Part shown: positions 47,314 through 56,836 of the stretch, piece by piece | Numbering within the stretch: position 1 is the stretch's first letter | Layout of the letters: every line of letters begins with the position of its first letter | From: Saccharobesus litoralis | GTDB taxonomy: Bacteria; Pseudomonadota; Gammaproteobacteria; Enterobacterales; Alteromonadaceae | Reading direction: 5' to 3' | DNA: 64,000 nucleotides | NCBI RefSeq assembly: GCF_003063625.1 | Contig: NZ_CP026604.1 | Coordinates: 186,001-250,000, forward strand | Notes under the pieces: generated by a model | The model's input: only the letters and a program-made list of their open reading frames with translations | Databases searched by the model: none | Told to the model about the DNA's origin: nothing | Program-made: the position numbers and the translations under genes

Positions 47314-49731
47314 CTATTTTTGTTTTAGATGACCCCAGCGACGTTCATATAACTCGGTATGAAGTTCACGAGCCGCTTTTACCATGGCGTTATAGGGCAC
47401 GTCAGTAACCGATACAAAACCTACGTTATAGTTTTCACCATCATAAGCTCGGCCGGTAATTGGTGAATCAAGATATTGGAACCAGTGTGCGCCAATAAAG
47501 TAGTTATTGTCGATAATTGAATGCATATAGTCTTTATACATACGAGCACGATCTTCCTGACTTGCAGCATGGATAAGACCTGGGTGGAAGAAGCCTGATG
47601 CCGTAGTACCCATGTGGAATTCACCAATAACGGTTGGTTTATCCATTTCTTCAAGGAATTTCCATTTGTTTTTGGTTAAGCCTTCTTTATATAAGTTAAA
47701 GCTAACAACATCGGTATATTTAGCTGCTGCTTTAACTACAGGCTTAGGCATACCCCAATCTGCGAAACGCACGCCCATATACATATGGTTTGGCATATAT
47801 TTTTCTAATGCAGCATCAACAATGCGGAAGTACTCGGCAGCATATTCATAAAGTAGGTCTTCGTAATCTTTGGTTTGAACTGGGTTGCGTAATTTAGTAT
47901 CAAAACCACCTTTTTGGAACGCATCCCAAGACGCTAAGTTAACGCCCCATGCTTTATTAAGTTTGCTGATAGCACCGTATTTAGCCTTCATTTTTTCGGT
48001 GAACATGTTCTTAGTCGGAACATTATTACCGTCACGAGTTAGGGTATGGATTACGATACCTAATTCGGTAGTTGGTGACTCAGGACGTCCCCAGCTTTTT
48101 TCATTGTCGATAAATACACCAACACACCAAGGGCTGCCTTTGACTTCTTTAGCGATTTGCTTAACAGTTACATCTGCACGTTCAGCGAAAACTGGGTCGA
48201 ATACATCCGGTAAACCACCCCAGAAATCGTTACCCGAAGAAACTGTTTTAAAGTCACCTATGATCCAGCCATTAGCAAAGTAAGGGATACGATCATTGTC
48301 GTAATACATAGGATCAACCCAGTTACCGAAAGAGGTAAAACCCCAACTTAACATACGGTCTACGGTTACTTTAGACCAATCTTCTAAGTAAGAGTATGGT
48401 GTCGTTTCACCGTATTTACGTTCTAAGTTAGCCATATAGAAACTAAATACCTCACCGCGAGACAATGGCCCAGAGTGAGCACCACGACGATAGCCGAAAT
48501 TGTTAGCTAGAGGATCGTTATGATCCTTTGGCAGCCACTCAAACATATTAGCGCGTGTTTCAGATACTAAATGACGAGTGTTATGCGCGCGTTTCGGTGG
48601 CGGGTTTAAGCCTTGTGAATCTTCTGGGGTTAAGTCACCCGCTGTGCGTTGATCTATGGTTTTTTGGTCATAGTCATAACCGGTTAATGTTGTCGCATTC
48701 GACATACGGATATTATCGATACCTGTGGTGAAATAGATGTAACCTTCAGGATCGATCAATGACCATTTTTCGCCAATTTTCTGGGTGCGGAAGTAACCTG
48801 TCGCTTCAAAGCGAGGGCCATCTTTCCAACCACTAAATTTAGTACGGTCGTTTAACGGTTTACCACCTTGTAACTCTTTTAATTCCTTGTCTTTAGCCGC
48901 TAATAATTCAGCTTCAGAAAACACTTTTTCTTCATAATCTAAACGACTAGGCTGGCCAAATTTATCAACGATGTGAGTTAGGTATTTTTCGTTCATTTTA
49001 GGGTGTGGCATTAAACGAAAATTATCAATGGTGACTTCTTTATCGTGCAAATTATATTGCACGCTTAACGACACTTCGCGAATGCCTTCAACATTGAGGT
49101 TTTTATTACCCCACATCCAAATAAATTGAACATCGTCTGTTTCCCAAGTTTCTGGATTTGAGCGCAGACCGGAACTTAAGTTAAGTTCAACATTTTCACC
49201 AACACCGGTTTTAGGGCTACCTAAATCGTGGCCTTTCATTTTTGAATAGTAGGTTTTAGAACCCCCAACAGGTACATTAACCGAACGGGTATATACCTGA
49301 CCATTAGTATCAAATACGTTTAAAAATAGTTGGGTAGAGTACTGACCTTGGTTTGCAATATCAAAAGCGATACTAAAGCTTTCATATTCTTTCCAGTTCC
49401 AAGGTTTTTGCGGTTTAAAGCTAACTGATGTCCATTCATGTTGTTTGGAATTGAATTTTACGCGTAACGCTTGTTGCCCTTGAGAAATACCATTACCTGA
49501 GGTAACCAGTTCGCCAGTTGCGTTAACCAATTTTACTTCAACGGGAATTTGTTGGCCCTCAAAGTCAAGAATAGTTTGCTCTTGTTGGCTATTAGTTGCG
49601 CTGCCTGTGCCTTCGCTAGTATTAGATTGACATCCCATAATAGTGACGCCCGCCGCTATCCCAACAATGGGGAGGCATAGTGCTTTTTTCAATCCTGTCA
49701 AAAAAGGTGTATTGCTACAGGTATTTTTCAT
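47314..49731 (-). CDS. GH50 beta-agarase, lipoprotein
   Basis: 805 residues. The signal peptide has a lipobox ending TIMGC (Cys34), so it is anchored to a membrane facing the periplasm or outside. A carbohydrate-binding-like beta domain (~50-245) precedes the GH50 TIM barrel (~300-800). Family blocks FSGWKDGPRFEATGYFR, IDPEGYIYFTTGIDN and SFGNWVDPMYY are present; the acid/base is Glu544 in FIDNEKSWG and the nucleophile Glu704 in VIGEFHMG. Exo-type GH50 enzymes cut agarose or neoagarotetraose to neoagarobiose, the substrate of the GH117 enzyme divergently encoded next to it. AGAAGG lies 12 bases before the ATG. Confidence 0.93.
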   Translation of the reverse strand: MKNTCSNTPFLTGLKKALCLPIVGIAAGVTIMGCQSNTSEGTGSATNSQQEQTILDFEGQQIPVEVKLVNATGELVTSGNGISQGQQALRVKFNSKQHEWTSVSFKPQKPWNWKEYESFSIAFDIANQGQYSTQLFLNVFDTNGQVYTRSVNVPVGGSKTYYSKMKGHDLGSPKTGVGENVELNLSSGLRSNPETWETDDVQFIWMWGNKNLNVEGIREVSLSVQYNLHDKEVTIDNFRLMPHPKMNEKYLTHIVDKFGQPSRLDYEEKVFSEAELLAAKDKELKELQGGKPLNDRTKFSGWKDGPRFEATGYFRTQKIGEKWSLIDPEGYIYFTTGIDNIRMSNATTLTGYDYDQKTIDQRTAGDLTPEDSQGLNPPPKRAHNTRHLVSETRANMFEWLPKDHNDPLANNFGYRRGAHSGPLSRGEVFSFYMANLERKYGETTPYSYLEDWSKVTVDRMLSWGFTSFGNWVDPMYYDNDRIPYFANGWIIGDFKTVSSGNDFWGGLPDVFDPVFAERADVTVKQIAKEVKGSPWCVGVFIDNEKSWGRPESPTTELGIVIHTLTRDGNNVPTKNMFTEKMKAKYGAISKLNKAWGVNLASWDAFQKGGFDTKLRNPVQTKDYEDLLYEYAAEYFRIVDAALEKYMPNHMYMGVRFADWGMPKPVVKAAAKYTDVVSFNLYKEGLTKNKWKFLEEMDKPTVIGEFHMGTTASGFFHPGLIHAASQEDRARMYKDYMHSIIDNNYFIGAHWFQYLDSPITGRAYDGENYNVGFVSVTDVPYNAMVKAARELHTELYERRWGHLKQK

Positions 49732-49799
49732 TTTTTAAGCCTTCTGTATAAGGTTATAAAATATTTGAGTCGTTATAATGGTATATCATTTTAAAGTAT

Positions 49800-49811
49800 A
49801 TTGTTAACAAT
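49800..49811. promoter_or_regulatory. ATTGTTAACAAT operator, GH50 side
   Basis: Perfect 12-bp palindrome 69 bases upstream of the GH50 start in the divergent GH50-GH117 promoter region. One of three perfect copies in the agar block. The binding protein is not identified. Confidence 0.75.
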
Positions 49812-49949
49812 GATTTGAAATAATATTTATTTTTTTATAATCTTTTTTGTAAAGAATAGATAACAAATGAATTTTTGCGCGATTTATTAAAATCGCCGCT
49901 CAGAATAAATAACAATTAAAATTTAAAAAGTCATATTGCTTTTAATATA

Positions 49950-49961
49950 ATTGTTAACAAT
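49950..49961. promoter_or_regulatory. ATTGTTAACAAT operator, GH117 side
   Basis: Second perfect copy, 99 bases upstream of the GH117 start and 150 bp from the first copy (about 14 helical turns), which would suit looping between the divergent promoters. Confidence 0.75.
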
Positions 49962-50059
49962 ATACTATTAGTGAGTTATAGTTTGATATAAAAGCTGTTA
50001 TCGAAATCTAAAACCGTGTTGTTATAAAACGCGAGTCAGTTGGAATTAGAGGTTAAGTC

Positions 50060-51142
50060 ATGTCACAACAAAAAAAGTTAAGTGCAGCAAGTCTTCGTGC
50101 CATTGAGCGCGGTTACGACAGTAAAGATTCATCTTGGTTAATCGAGTTTGATGAACAACCGTTAAAAGGAGATTTTGAGTACCAAGAAGGTGTTATTCGT
50201 CGTGATCCTACTGCTGTAATTCAAGTAGATGGTACTTATCATGTTTGGTATACCAAAGGTGAAGGTGAAACTGTAGGCTTCGGCTCAGATAACCCAAATG
50301 ATAAAGTTTTTCCGTGGGATTTAACTGAAGTGTGGCATGCATCATCAGAAGATGGCATAACGTGGAAAGAAGAAGGTCGTGCAATAGGCCGTGGTGAGCC
50401 AGGCTCATTTGATGACAGAGCGGTTTTTACGCCAGAAGTACTAGCGCATGATGGCAAATACTACTTGGTATATCAAACAGTACAATTCCCTTATACCAAC
50501 CGTCAGTACGAAGAAATTGCTATTGCATGGGCTGAGTCACCTTATGGTCCTTGGAACAAATCAGATGCCCCTATTTTAAGCCCATCTAAAGATGGCGAGT
50601 GGTTAGGCGATGAAGACAACCGATTTCATGTTAAAGCCAAAGGCAGTTTTGATAGCCACAAAGTGCACGATCCTTGCTTAATGTTTTTCAATGACAAGTT
50701 TTACCTCTACTACAAAGGTGAAACCATGGGCGAGGGCATGAACTTTGGTGGTCGCGAAATTAAACATGGTGTTGCCATCGCCGACGATATTTTAGGTCCT
50801 TATACAAAATCTGAATACAACCCAATTTCAAATTCGGGTCATGAAGTCGCTGTTTGGCATTATCAAGGCGGTATTGCTTCTTTGATCACCACAGATGGTC
50901 CTGAAAAGAACACAATCCAGTGGGCAAAAGATGGTGTTAACTTTGAGATTATGTCGCATATAAAAGGCGCCCCAGAAGCACTCGGTATTTTCCGTAGCCC
51001 TAATGAAGGCGAAGGCCAAGCACCTGGTTTAGAGTGGGGTTTATGTCATAAATATGATGAAAGCTGGAACTGGAATTATATTTGTCGTTATCGTGTTAAG
51101 CGCCAGATATTAGATTCAGGTACTTTTCAGAATTCAAACTAG
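50060..51142 (+). CDS. GH117 alpha-1,3-neoagarooligosaccharide (neoagarobiose) hydrolase
   Basis: 360 residues, five-bladed propeller, no signal peptide, hence cytoplasmic. It splits neoagarobiose into D-galactose and 3,6-anhydro-L-galactose. The three acidic residues expected for the family are Asp49 (IRRDPTAV), Asp204 (VHDPCLMF) and Glu262 next to His261 (SGHEVAVW). Their spacing, 155 and 58 residues, equals that of the characterised enzymes as I remember them. GAGGT lies before the ATG. It has its own promoter with an ATTGTTAACAAT site and ends at a terminator, so GH117 is transcribed separately from the permease that follows. Confidence 0.93.
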   Translation: MSQQKKLSAASLRAIERGYDSKDSSWLIEFDEQPLKGDFEYQEGVIRRDPTAVIQVDGTYHVWYTKGEGETVGFGSDNPNDKVFPWDLTEVWHASSEDGITWKEEGRAIGRGEPGSFDDRAVFTPEVLAHDGKYYLVYQTVQFPYTNRQYEEIAIAWAESPYGPWNKSDAPILSPSKDGEWLGDEDNRFHVKAKGSFDSHKVHDPCLMFFNDKFYLYYKGETMGEGMNFGGREIKHGVAIADDILGPYTKSEYNPISNSGHEVAVWHYQGGIASLITTDGPEKNTIQWAKDGVNFEIMSHIKGAPEALGIFRSPNEGEGQAPGLEWGLCHKYDESWNWNYICRYRVKRQILDSGTFQNSN

Positions 51143-51180
51143 TAAAGTTTTGTTAAGTAAATAATTGTATTTATAAATAA

Positions 51181-51203
51181 AAGGAGGTTCTAACCTCCTT
51201 TTT
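51181..51203 (+). terminator. Terminator after the GH117 gene
   Basis: AAGGAGGTT-CT-AACCTCCTT plus a T run, 39 bases after the stop. Confidence 0.88.
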
Positions 51204-51326
51204 GTTTTTAATACACCTGTTTATTGAGAAAAACTATTAAATAATATTTGTTTTACGGTATAAATGACTTAATTAAAGTTTATATATAATCATGTAATAT
51301 TAAATACGGTTAAATCTCTTTGGTCT

Positions 51327-51338
51327 ATTGTTGACAAT
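51327..51338. promoter_or_regulatory. Variant operator ATTGTTGACAAT before the permease
   Basis: One change from the perfect ATTGTTAACAAT palindrome, 89 bases upstream of the permease start, after the GH117 terminator. It fits a separate regulated promoter for the permease-epimerase pair. Confidence 0.6.
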
Positions 51339-51426
51339 GTGTAGAATGGTTATGTGTCAATTTAGTTACGAACACACATTAGGTAGCTAAATTCACTAAA
51401 ATTCTAACTACAAAAAGGTAACAACA

Positions 51427-52539
51427 ATGATTGAAGGTATTATTTGGGCATTACTTGGCGGCTTAATGCTAGGTTTATATGCGCTTCCCGGAAAATTTAC
51501 TAAGCACTTTGAAGAAGAAAATACATGGGGCTTGTTTTTTATGCAAACCATGTTTTTGGTTCCCATTTTAGTGTCAGCTTTATTAATTCAAGGTGTCGGT
51601 GACATATTTTCTGATCCCGCTGTACAAGCTGCATTACCTGGCATGATCATCGCGAGCATGCTGTGGGGTGTTGGCGTTATGTTATGGGGTAAAGCGATCC
51701 ATCACATAGGCTTGTCACTTGGCTTTTCGTTGTTTATTGGCACAGTGATTTTAGTCGGTACATTAATGCCAATCATCATAAATATGATTGAAAACGGCTT
51801 AGTTGCTGGTGCGCCTGAATCTGGCCAATTTGTACTGATTTTAAGTGGTGTCGCCATTATTTTACTTGGCATTTTATTTAACGGTAGAGCCGGTATTTTA
51901 CGAGAAGCCGACGCACCTGCTGAGGAAGATAGCAAGGGTGAAGCGAAATCAATGAAGGCTGGTATAACCATAGCGATTGTTGGAGGTTTATTGGCAACCG
52001 GCTTTAACGTTGCTTTTACGTTAGGTGGTGGTCCGTTAAGTAATGCTGTTGTGGCTGCAGGTAATCCTGATTGGATGGTATCGCTTGCAGTTATGTTGGT
52101 CGTATTTTTAAGTGGTGGCGTGATCATGGCGGGTTATTTCGGCTGGCAGATCACGGCTAAAAAGCGTTGGAAGCATTTTTCAACGCCAAGTTTTGCTATT
52201 AATTTTGCGTTGATTTTTGTCATGGCGTTTTTCCATTATGCCGCGTCAGTTGCCTATGGCTACGGTGCCAGTTTGTTTGCATTAGGCCCAGTTGTGGTAT
52301 ACGCCATTTTCAATACGACCTGTGTTGGCGTTGCGGTTGTCAGTGGTCTTATTACCAAAGAATGGACCGAAGCGCCAAGCCAAGCACGTAAGGCATTGTA
52401 TTTAGGCTTAGGTTGCATGATTGTTGGTGTAGGCGTTTTGGCCTCGTCACAATATCTAGCCAGTCAGCCTACAGCTGAAGTTGCCACGGTAATTAATGCT
52501 GAAACAATCAAAAGAATTAACCTAACTTCTCAAGGTTAA
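51427..52539 (+). CDS. RhaT-like sugar permease (drug/metabolite superfamily)
   Basis: 370 residues, ten predicted membrane helices, inner membrane. The start GIIWALLGGLMLGLYALPGKF, the MLWGVGVMLWGKAIHHIGLSLG block and an internal charged loop between helices 5 and 6 (EADAPAEEDSKGEAK) match the L-rhamnose-proton symporter RhaT. Between a neoagarobiose hydrolase and anhydrogalactose enzymes it probably imports neoagarobiose or 3,6-anhydro-L-galactose rather than rhamnose; this is inference. AAGGT lies before the ATG. The epimerase gene follows 19 bases later. Confidence 0.85.
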   Translation: MIEGIIWALLGGLMLGLYALPGKFTKHFEEENTWGLFFMQTMFLVPILVSALLIQGVGDIFSDPAVQAALPGMIIASMLWGVGVMLWGKAIHHIGLSLGFSLFIGTVILVGTLMPIIINMIENGLVAGAPESGQFVLILSGVAIILLGILFNGRAGILREADAPAEEDSKGEAKSMKAGITIAIVGGLLATGFNVAFTLGGGPLSNAVVAAGNPDWMVSLAVMLVVFLSGGVIMAGYFGWQITAKKRWKHFSTPSFAINFALIFVMAFFHYAASVAYGYGASLFALGPVVVYAIFNTTCVGVAVVSGLITKEWTEAPSQARKALYLGLGCMIVGVGVLASSQYLASQPTAEVATVINAETIKRINLTSQG

Positions 52540-52558
52540 CAAAGAAGGAAAATAAAAA

Positions 52559-53608
52559 ATGAAAATAAGCACTCAAGCATTTGGTACTTTCAAAAACCAA
52601 GACGTGTCATTGTTTGTTTTAAGCAACGACAACGGCGTAGAAATAAAATTAACTAACTATGGCGCGACTATGACGTCATTAGTGGTTCCTGAGGGTGACA
52701 AACAAGTTAACCTCGTTTGTGGTTTTGATACGTTAGAAGGTTATTTTAGCGAAAAATATAAAGCCAACTCTCCTTATTTTGGTTGTACTGTCGGTCGATA
52801 TGCAGCACGTATAAAAGATGGCAAATTCACCCTTGATGGCGTCGAATATACGCTAGATACTAATGATGGTCCTAACCATTTACATGGTGGTGTTGAAGGC
52901 TTTGATAAACGCCTTTGGCAGGCTGAAACGGTAGAAAATGAGCAAGAGATCGGCGTAGCATTTACTTTAGTTAGTGAAGATGGCGACCAAGGTTACCCTG
53001 GTAAAGTCAATGTTGGTGTTACCTATTGGTTAAATAATAGCAATGAAATTCGTATTGAATTTAAAGCAGATACTAATAAAGCGACGCCATTATCATTAAC
53101 CAACCATACTTATTTCAATTTGAGCGGCTTTAAAAACAATATTAAAAGCCATCAACTTAAATTAAATGCCAGCCAATATTTAGCGGTGGACGAAACTAAT
53201 GTTCAGCCGGGTGATAGAGCTCCGGTTGAAAATACGGTTTGGGATTACCGAGAAAGCAAAGCTATTAGTGCGGTTTTTGCTGAAACTGACATGGGCTTTG
53301 AACATTTTTACGTTTACGATAAACCCTTCGGTGAGTTAGCTGATGTTGCTTGGATAAATGATCCAGAATCGGGTCGTTCTTTGACGGTAGCAACAACAGA
53401 ACAAGCTGGTTTGTTTTATAGCGGCGTTTATACTTCTGATGAATTATGTCGTGAATCTGGTGATCAATTTGGTCAATTCAAAGGTTTTTGTGTGGAGGCG
53501 TCTCGTTTCCCTAATGGACCCAATATTGAAGATTCGCCAGCAAGCATAACAACACCTTCAGAAGGTTTCACTTCAACAACTGTATTTAAACTCGGGTTGG
53601 GTGAATAA
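52559..53608 (+). CDS. galM: Aldose 1-epimerase (galactose mutarotase)
   Basis: 349 residues, the usual size. It interconverts alpha and beta anomers of galactose released by the GH117 and other hydrolases. Conserved blocks are YGATMTSLVVP, GRYAARIKDGKF, the NHLHGG motif (NDGPNHLHGGVEGFDK), the catalytic-His strand LTNHTYFNLSGF, and the C-terminal catalytic-Glu region CVEASRFPNGPN. No signal peptide, so cytoplasmic. AAGGAA lies before the ATG; it is cotranscribed with the permease. The galactose branch (galK, galT) is not in this window. Confidence 0.93.
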   Translation: MKISTQAFGTFKNQDVSLFVLSNDNGVEIKLTNYGATMTSLVVPEGDKQVNLVCGFDTLEGYFSEKYKANSPYFGCTVGRYAARIKDGKFTLDGVEYTLDTNDGPNHLHGGVEGFDKRLWQAETVENEQEIGVAFTLVSEDGDQGYPGKVNVGVTYWLNNSNEIRIEFKADTNKATPLSLTNHTYFNLSGFKNNIKSHQLKLNASQYLAVDETNVQPGDRAPVENTVWDYRESKAISAVFAETDMGFEHFYVYDKPFGELADVAWINDPESGRSLTVATTEQAGLFYSGVYTSDELCRESGDQFGQFKGFCVEASRFPNGPNIEDSPASITTPSEGFTSTTVFKLGLGE

Positions 53609-53649
53609 TTCGTGTCAAATTATTATCTGTCTTTTTCTGGTCAAAATAA

Positions 53650-53661
53650 ATTGTCAACAGT
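53650..53661. promoter_or_regulatory. Weak operator variant ATTGTCAACAGT
   Basis: Two changes from ATTGTTAACAAT, 110 bp upstream of the perfect copy at 53760. Possibly an auxiliary site; it may be chance. Confidence 0.3.
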
Positions 53662-53759
53662 GAGTTGTACTCTTTATATGATGATCATATATTTAAAACG
53701 ACTGGTTATAAACATAGCCAATAATTGTTTTATTTATGATAGATAATAATTTGAATTAT

Positions 53760-53771
53760 ATTGTTAACAAT
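53760..53771. promoter_or_regulatory. ATTGTTAACAAT operator before the cycloisomerase operon
   Basis: Third perfect copy, flanked by TAT/GTA, 43 bases before the start of the four-gene 3,6-anhydro-L-galactose operon. Confidence 0.75.
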
Positions 53772-53813
53772 GTACAATGAATTTATGTTGTTTAAGATAG
53801 TTAGGAATTTGTA

Positions 53814-54953
53814 GTGACTATAGCGAGAACCAATGACGCAAATGTTATTGATGCGACCCGCATAGAGGCGGTAAAAGTCGAATATTACCAAATCCCGTTA
53901 GCGGAAGTGTTATCTGACGCTAAACACGGTGATCATACCCATTTTGAAGTATTAGCTTGTCGCATTCGAACCAAAGACGGCTATGAGGGTATGGGTTATA
54001 CCTATACCGGCGGTAAAGGTGGCCGAGCAATATACTCTTTGCTTAATGATGAGCTAAAACCTTTCTTAATTGGTAAAGATGCCGCGCGCATTAACCATAT
54101 TTGGGAAGAAATGGGTTGGCATTTACACTACGTCGGTCGTGGTGGCTTATTAAGCTTTGCTATGTCTGCGGTAGATATTGCGTTATGGGACATTCACTGC
54201 AAGCGCTTGAACCAACCACTTTGGAAAGTTGCAGGTGGTGAGTCGAACACTACACGTTGTTATGCCGGTGGTATCGATCTTAACTTCTCGCAAGAAAAGT
54301 TATTAAACAATATCCAAGGTTATCTGGATCGTGGTTTTAAAGCGGTCAAGATCAAAGTGGGTAAAGAAAATTACAAAGAAGATGTCGCGCGCGTTGCGGC
54401 GGTACGTGAACTTATCGGTAACGATATTACCTTTATGGTTGACGCTAACTACTCTTTAACCGTTGAAACTGCAATTCGCTTTGCTAAAGCAATCGAGAAA
54501 TACGACATTACTTGGTTTGAAGAGCCGACCATTCCTGATGATTATCAAGGCTATGCGCGAATTGCTGAAAGCACTGATATTCCATTAGCTATGGGGGAAA
54601 ATTTGCATACGCCATACGAGTTTAACTATGCCGTACAGCAAGCCAAGCTAGGTTTTGTGCAACCTGATGCATCAAACATTGGTGGTATTACTGGTTGGCT
54701 AAAAGTCGCTAACTTGGCGTTCGTCAATAACTTACCTATCTGTACTCATGGTATGCATGAGCTACATGTTTCATTAATGGCTTCACAACCTAATGCTGGC
54801 TTGATGGAAGTGCATTCATTCCCAATAGATGAATACACCACACACCCACTAAGACTAGACGATCAAGCTCGCGCTGTGGCTCCTGATATGCCAGGAACCG
54901 GCGTTGAATTTGACGAAGACTTAGTAAAACCACACCTTATTAAACAATCTTAA
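53814..54953 (+). CDS. 3,6-anhydro-L-galactonate cycloisomerase (enolase superfamily)
   Basis: 379 residues of the mandelate racemase/muconate lactonising family. The KxK motif ([11 protein letters not shown]), the metal ligands VDANYSL (Asp), [10 protein letters not shown] (Glu) and [11 protein letters not shown] (Glu) and a C-terminal His (THGMHELH) are all present. In agar users the homologous enzyme opens 3,6-anhydro-L-galactonate to 2-keto-3-deoxy-L-galactonate. Translation starts at GTG 53814; no closer ATG fits. It heads an operon with a Zn-dehydrogenase, an SDR and an aldehyde dehydrogenase, exactly the enzymes of that route, so the assignment is strong though not proved. Confidence 0.88.
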   Translation: MTIARTNDANVIDATRIEAVKVEYYQIPLAEVLSDAKHGDHTHFEVLACRIRTKDGYEGMGYTYTGGKGGRAIYSLLNDELKPFLIGKDAARINHIWEEMGWHLHYVGRGGLLSFAMSAVDIALWDIHCKRLNQPLWKVAGGESNTTRCYAGGIDLNFSQEKLLNNIQGYLDRGFKAVKIKVGKENYKEDVARVAAVRELIGNDITFMVDANYSLTVETAIRFAKAIEKYDITWFEEPTIPDDYQGYARIAESTDIPLAMGENLHTPYEFNYAVQQAKLGFVQPDASNIGGITGWLKVANLAFVNNLPICTHGMHELHVSLMASQPNAGLMEVHSFPIDEYTTHPLRLDDQARAVAPDMPGTGVEFDEDLVKPHLIKQS

Positions 54954-54966
54954 GAGAAATATAATC

Positions 54967-55989
54967 ATGATCGCAGCTCAATATGTAGGAAACAAAGGTT
55001 TCGAAATTGTACAAGGTACAGATCAAGCGCCTGAAGCAGGTGAAGTTAAATTATCTGTTGGCTATGTGGGTATTTGTGGTACGGACATGCACATTTATCA
55101 CGGTGTAATGGATCAGCGTGTTAATCCACCGCAAACGATCGGTCATGAAATGTCAGGTACTATCACCGCTATTGGTGCTGACGTTGAAGGTTTCGAGATT
55201 GGTGAAAAAGTGGTTGTTCGTCCATTAGACTGGTGTGGCGAATGTCCAACATGTAAAGCAGGCTTAACGCATATTTGTCAAAACCTTAAGTTTATGGGTA
55301 TCGATTCGGCTGGTGCCATGCAGTCTAACTGGACTGTTAAAGCGCGTACTTTACACAAGTTACCTGAAGGCGTGAGCTTAAAAGAAGGGGCTTTAGTAGA
55401 GCCATTATCTGTTGCTTGTCACGATGTGAGTCGTTCACGTTTAAAAGCGGGCGAAAAAGCCGTCGTGTTAGGCGGTGGTCCTATCGGTCAATTAGTGGCT
55501 GCGGTAGCAAAAAGTGTTGGTGCTGATGTATTGGTATCAGAGCCTAACGAGAGCCGTCGCGCATTTGCAGAAAAGTTGGGTGTACAATCTGTTAACCCAC
55601 TTGAAACTGATTTAGCCGCTTTTGTTGATGACTGGACAGGTACTAAAGGTGCTGACGTCGTATTTGAAGTATCAGGTGTTAAACCTGCTATTGATGCAAT
55701 GACACAAATCGCTGGTCGTCGTGGCCGTATCGTTATGGTTGCTATTCACTCGCAAGCACCTGAAATTGATTTATTCCAATTTTTCTGGAAAGAACTAGAG
55801 CTATTAGGCGCACGTGTATACGAAGCGGCTGATTATGACTGGGCTATCGAATTGATTGCTTCAGGTAAAGTTGACCCGGCTCCATTTATCAGTTCTGTAA
55901 CGCCATTAGAAGAATTAGGCAAAGCGTTTGCCAGCATGGATAACAATCCACAGGGCATGAAAGCCCTTATTGAATGTAACGCGGGTTAA
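54967..55989 (+). CDS. Zinc-dependent dehydrogenase, likely 2-keto-3-deoxy-L-galactonate 5-dehydrogenase
   Basis: 340 residues, medium-chain alcohol dehydrogenase family. Catalytic zinc ligands are in GICGTDMH and GHEMSG; the structural-zinc cysteines are in CGECPTCKAGLTHIC. The Rossmann motif is VVLGGGPIGQL. It resembles threonine/L-idonate-type dehydrogenases. In the agar pathway an enzyme of this class oxidises 2-keto-3-deoxy-L-galactonate at C5 with NAD, after which an SDR reduces it to 2-keto-3-deoxy-D-gluconate. It starts 13 bases after the cycloisomerase. A GC-poor hairpin lies between it and the SDR (56009-56034). Confidence 0.85.
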   Translation: MIAAQYVGNKGFEIVQGTDQAPEAGEVKLSVGYVGICGTDMHIYHGVMDQRVNPPQTIGHEMSGTITAIGADVEGFEIGEKVVVRPLDWCGECPTCKAGLTHICQNLKFMGIDSAGAMQSNWTVKARTLHKLPEGVSLKEGALVEPLSVACHDVSRSRLKAGEKAVVLGGGPIGQLVAAVAKSVGADVLVSEPNESRRAFAEKLGVQSVNPLETDLAAFVDDWTGTKGADVVFEVSGVKPAIDAMTQIAGRRGRIVMVAIHSQAPEIDLFQFFWKELELLGARVYEAADYDWAIELIASGKVDPAPFISSVTPLEELGKAFASMDNNPQGMKALIECNAG

Positions 55990-56008
55990 TCGCAAGTCAC
56001 CCTTTTAA

Positions 56009-56034
56009 TAAGGTTGGGTTTAGCCCCAGCCTTA
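56009..56034 (+). promoter_or_regulatory. Small intercistronic hairpin in the anhydrogalactose operon
   Basis: TAAGGTTGGG and CCCAGCCTTA pair with one mismatch over 10 bp in the 77-bp gap between the dehydrogenase and SDR genes. With no T run, it may tune expression of the last two genes rather than stop transcription. Confidence 0.4.
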
Positions 56035-56066
56035 ATCAATTTTAAATTTTATACAAGAGTACCGAC

Positions 56067-56831
56067 ATGTTAGAAAAATTTAGTCTAGAAGGTAAAGTTG
56101 CCCTAGTAACAGGCGCTAAGCGTGGTATTGGTAAAGGTATCGCATTAGGTTTAGCTGAAGCAGGTGCCGACATTATCGCTGTTTCTGCTAGCTTAGAGCT
56201 TGAAGGTTCTGAAGTAGAAAAAGAAGTAAAAGCACTTGGCCGTAACTTTAAAGCTTACCAATGTGATTTCGGTGATCGTGACGCGTTATATTCTTTCATT
56301 GCTCAAGTTAAAGCTGATTTTCCTAAAATCGATATCCTAGTAAACAACGCCGGTACTATTTTACGCGCACCTGCTGCGGAACACGGCGACGACTTATGGG
56401 ATAAAGTGATCGACGTTAACCTAAACTCACAATTTGTATTAAGCCGTGAAATCGGTAAAGACATGGTTGAGCGTGGAGAAGGTAAAATCATTTTCACTGC
56501 TTCATTGTTGACTTTCCAAGGCGGTATTACTGTTCCTGGTTATGCAGCAAGTAAAGGCGCAATTGGTCAGTTAGTTATGGCTTTATCAAATGAGTGGGCA
56601 GGTAAGGGCGTTAACGTTAATGCTATTGCTCCTGGTTATATTGATACAGATAACACAGAAGCTTTACGTAATGACCCTGAGCGTTCAGCTGCAATTTTAG
56701 GTCGTATACCACAAGGTCGTTGGGGTAACCCAGACGACTTCAAAGGTCCTGCTGTTTTCTTATCTTCTGAAGCAGCTTCATATGTTAACGGCGCTATCTT
56801 ATTAGTAGATGGCGGCTGGATGGGGAGATAA
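56067..56831 (+). CDS. SDR oxidoreductase, likely 2,5-diketo-3-deoxy-galactonate reductase (KduD-like)
   Basis: 254 residues, classical short-chain dehydrogenase. It has cofactor motif [18 protein letters not shown], catalytic Ser in [17 protein letters not shown] (Tyr/Lys), and the C-terminal [11 protein letters not shown]. It is closest in look to KduD (2-deoxy-D-gluconate 3-dehydrogenase). In the anhydro-L-galactose pathway such an SDR reduces the 5-keto intermediate to 2-keto-3-deoxy-D-gluconate, which then enters the Entner-Doudoroff route. It is five bases from the aldehyde dehydrogenase gene, whose ribosome-binding site GGGGAG lies over this gene's end. Confidence 0.85.
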   Translation: MLEKFSLEGKVALVTGAKRGIGKGIALGLAEAGADIIAVSASLELEGSEVEKEVKALGRNFKAYQCDFGDRDALYSFIAQVKADFPKIDILVNNAGTILRAPAAEHGDDLWDKVIDVNLNSQFVLSREIGKDMVERGEGKIIFTASLLTFQGGITVPGYAASKGAIGQLVMALSNEWAGKGVNVNAIAPGYIDTDNTEALRNDPERSAAILGRIPQGRWGNPDDFKGPAVFLSSEAASYVNGAILLVDGGWMGR

Positions 56832-56836
56832 GCATT

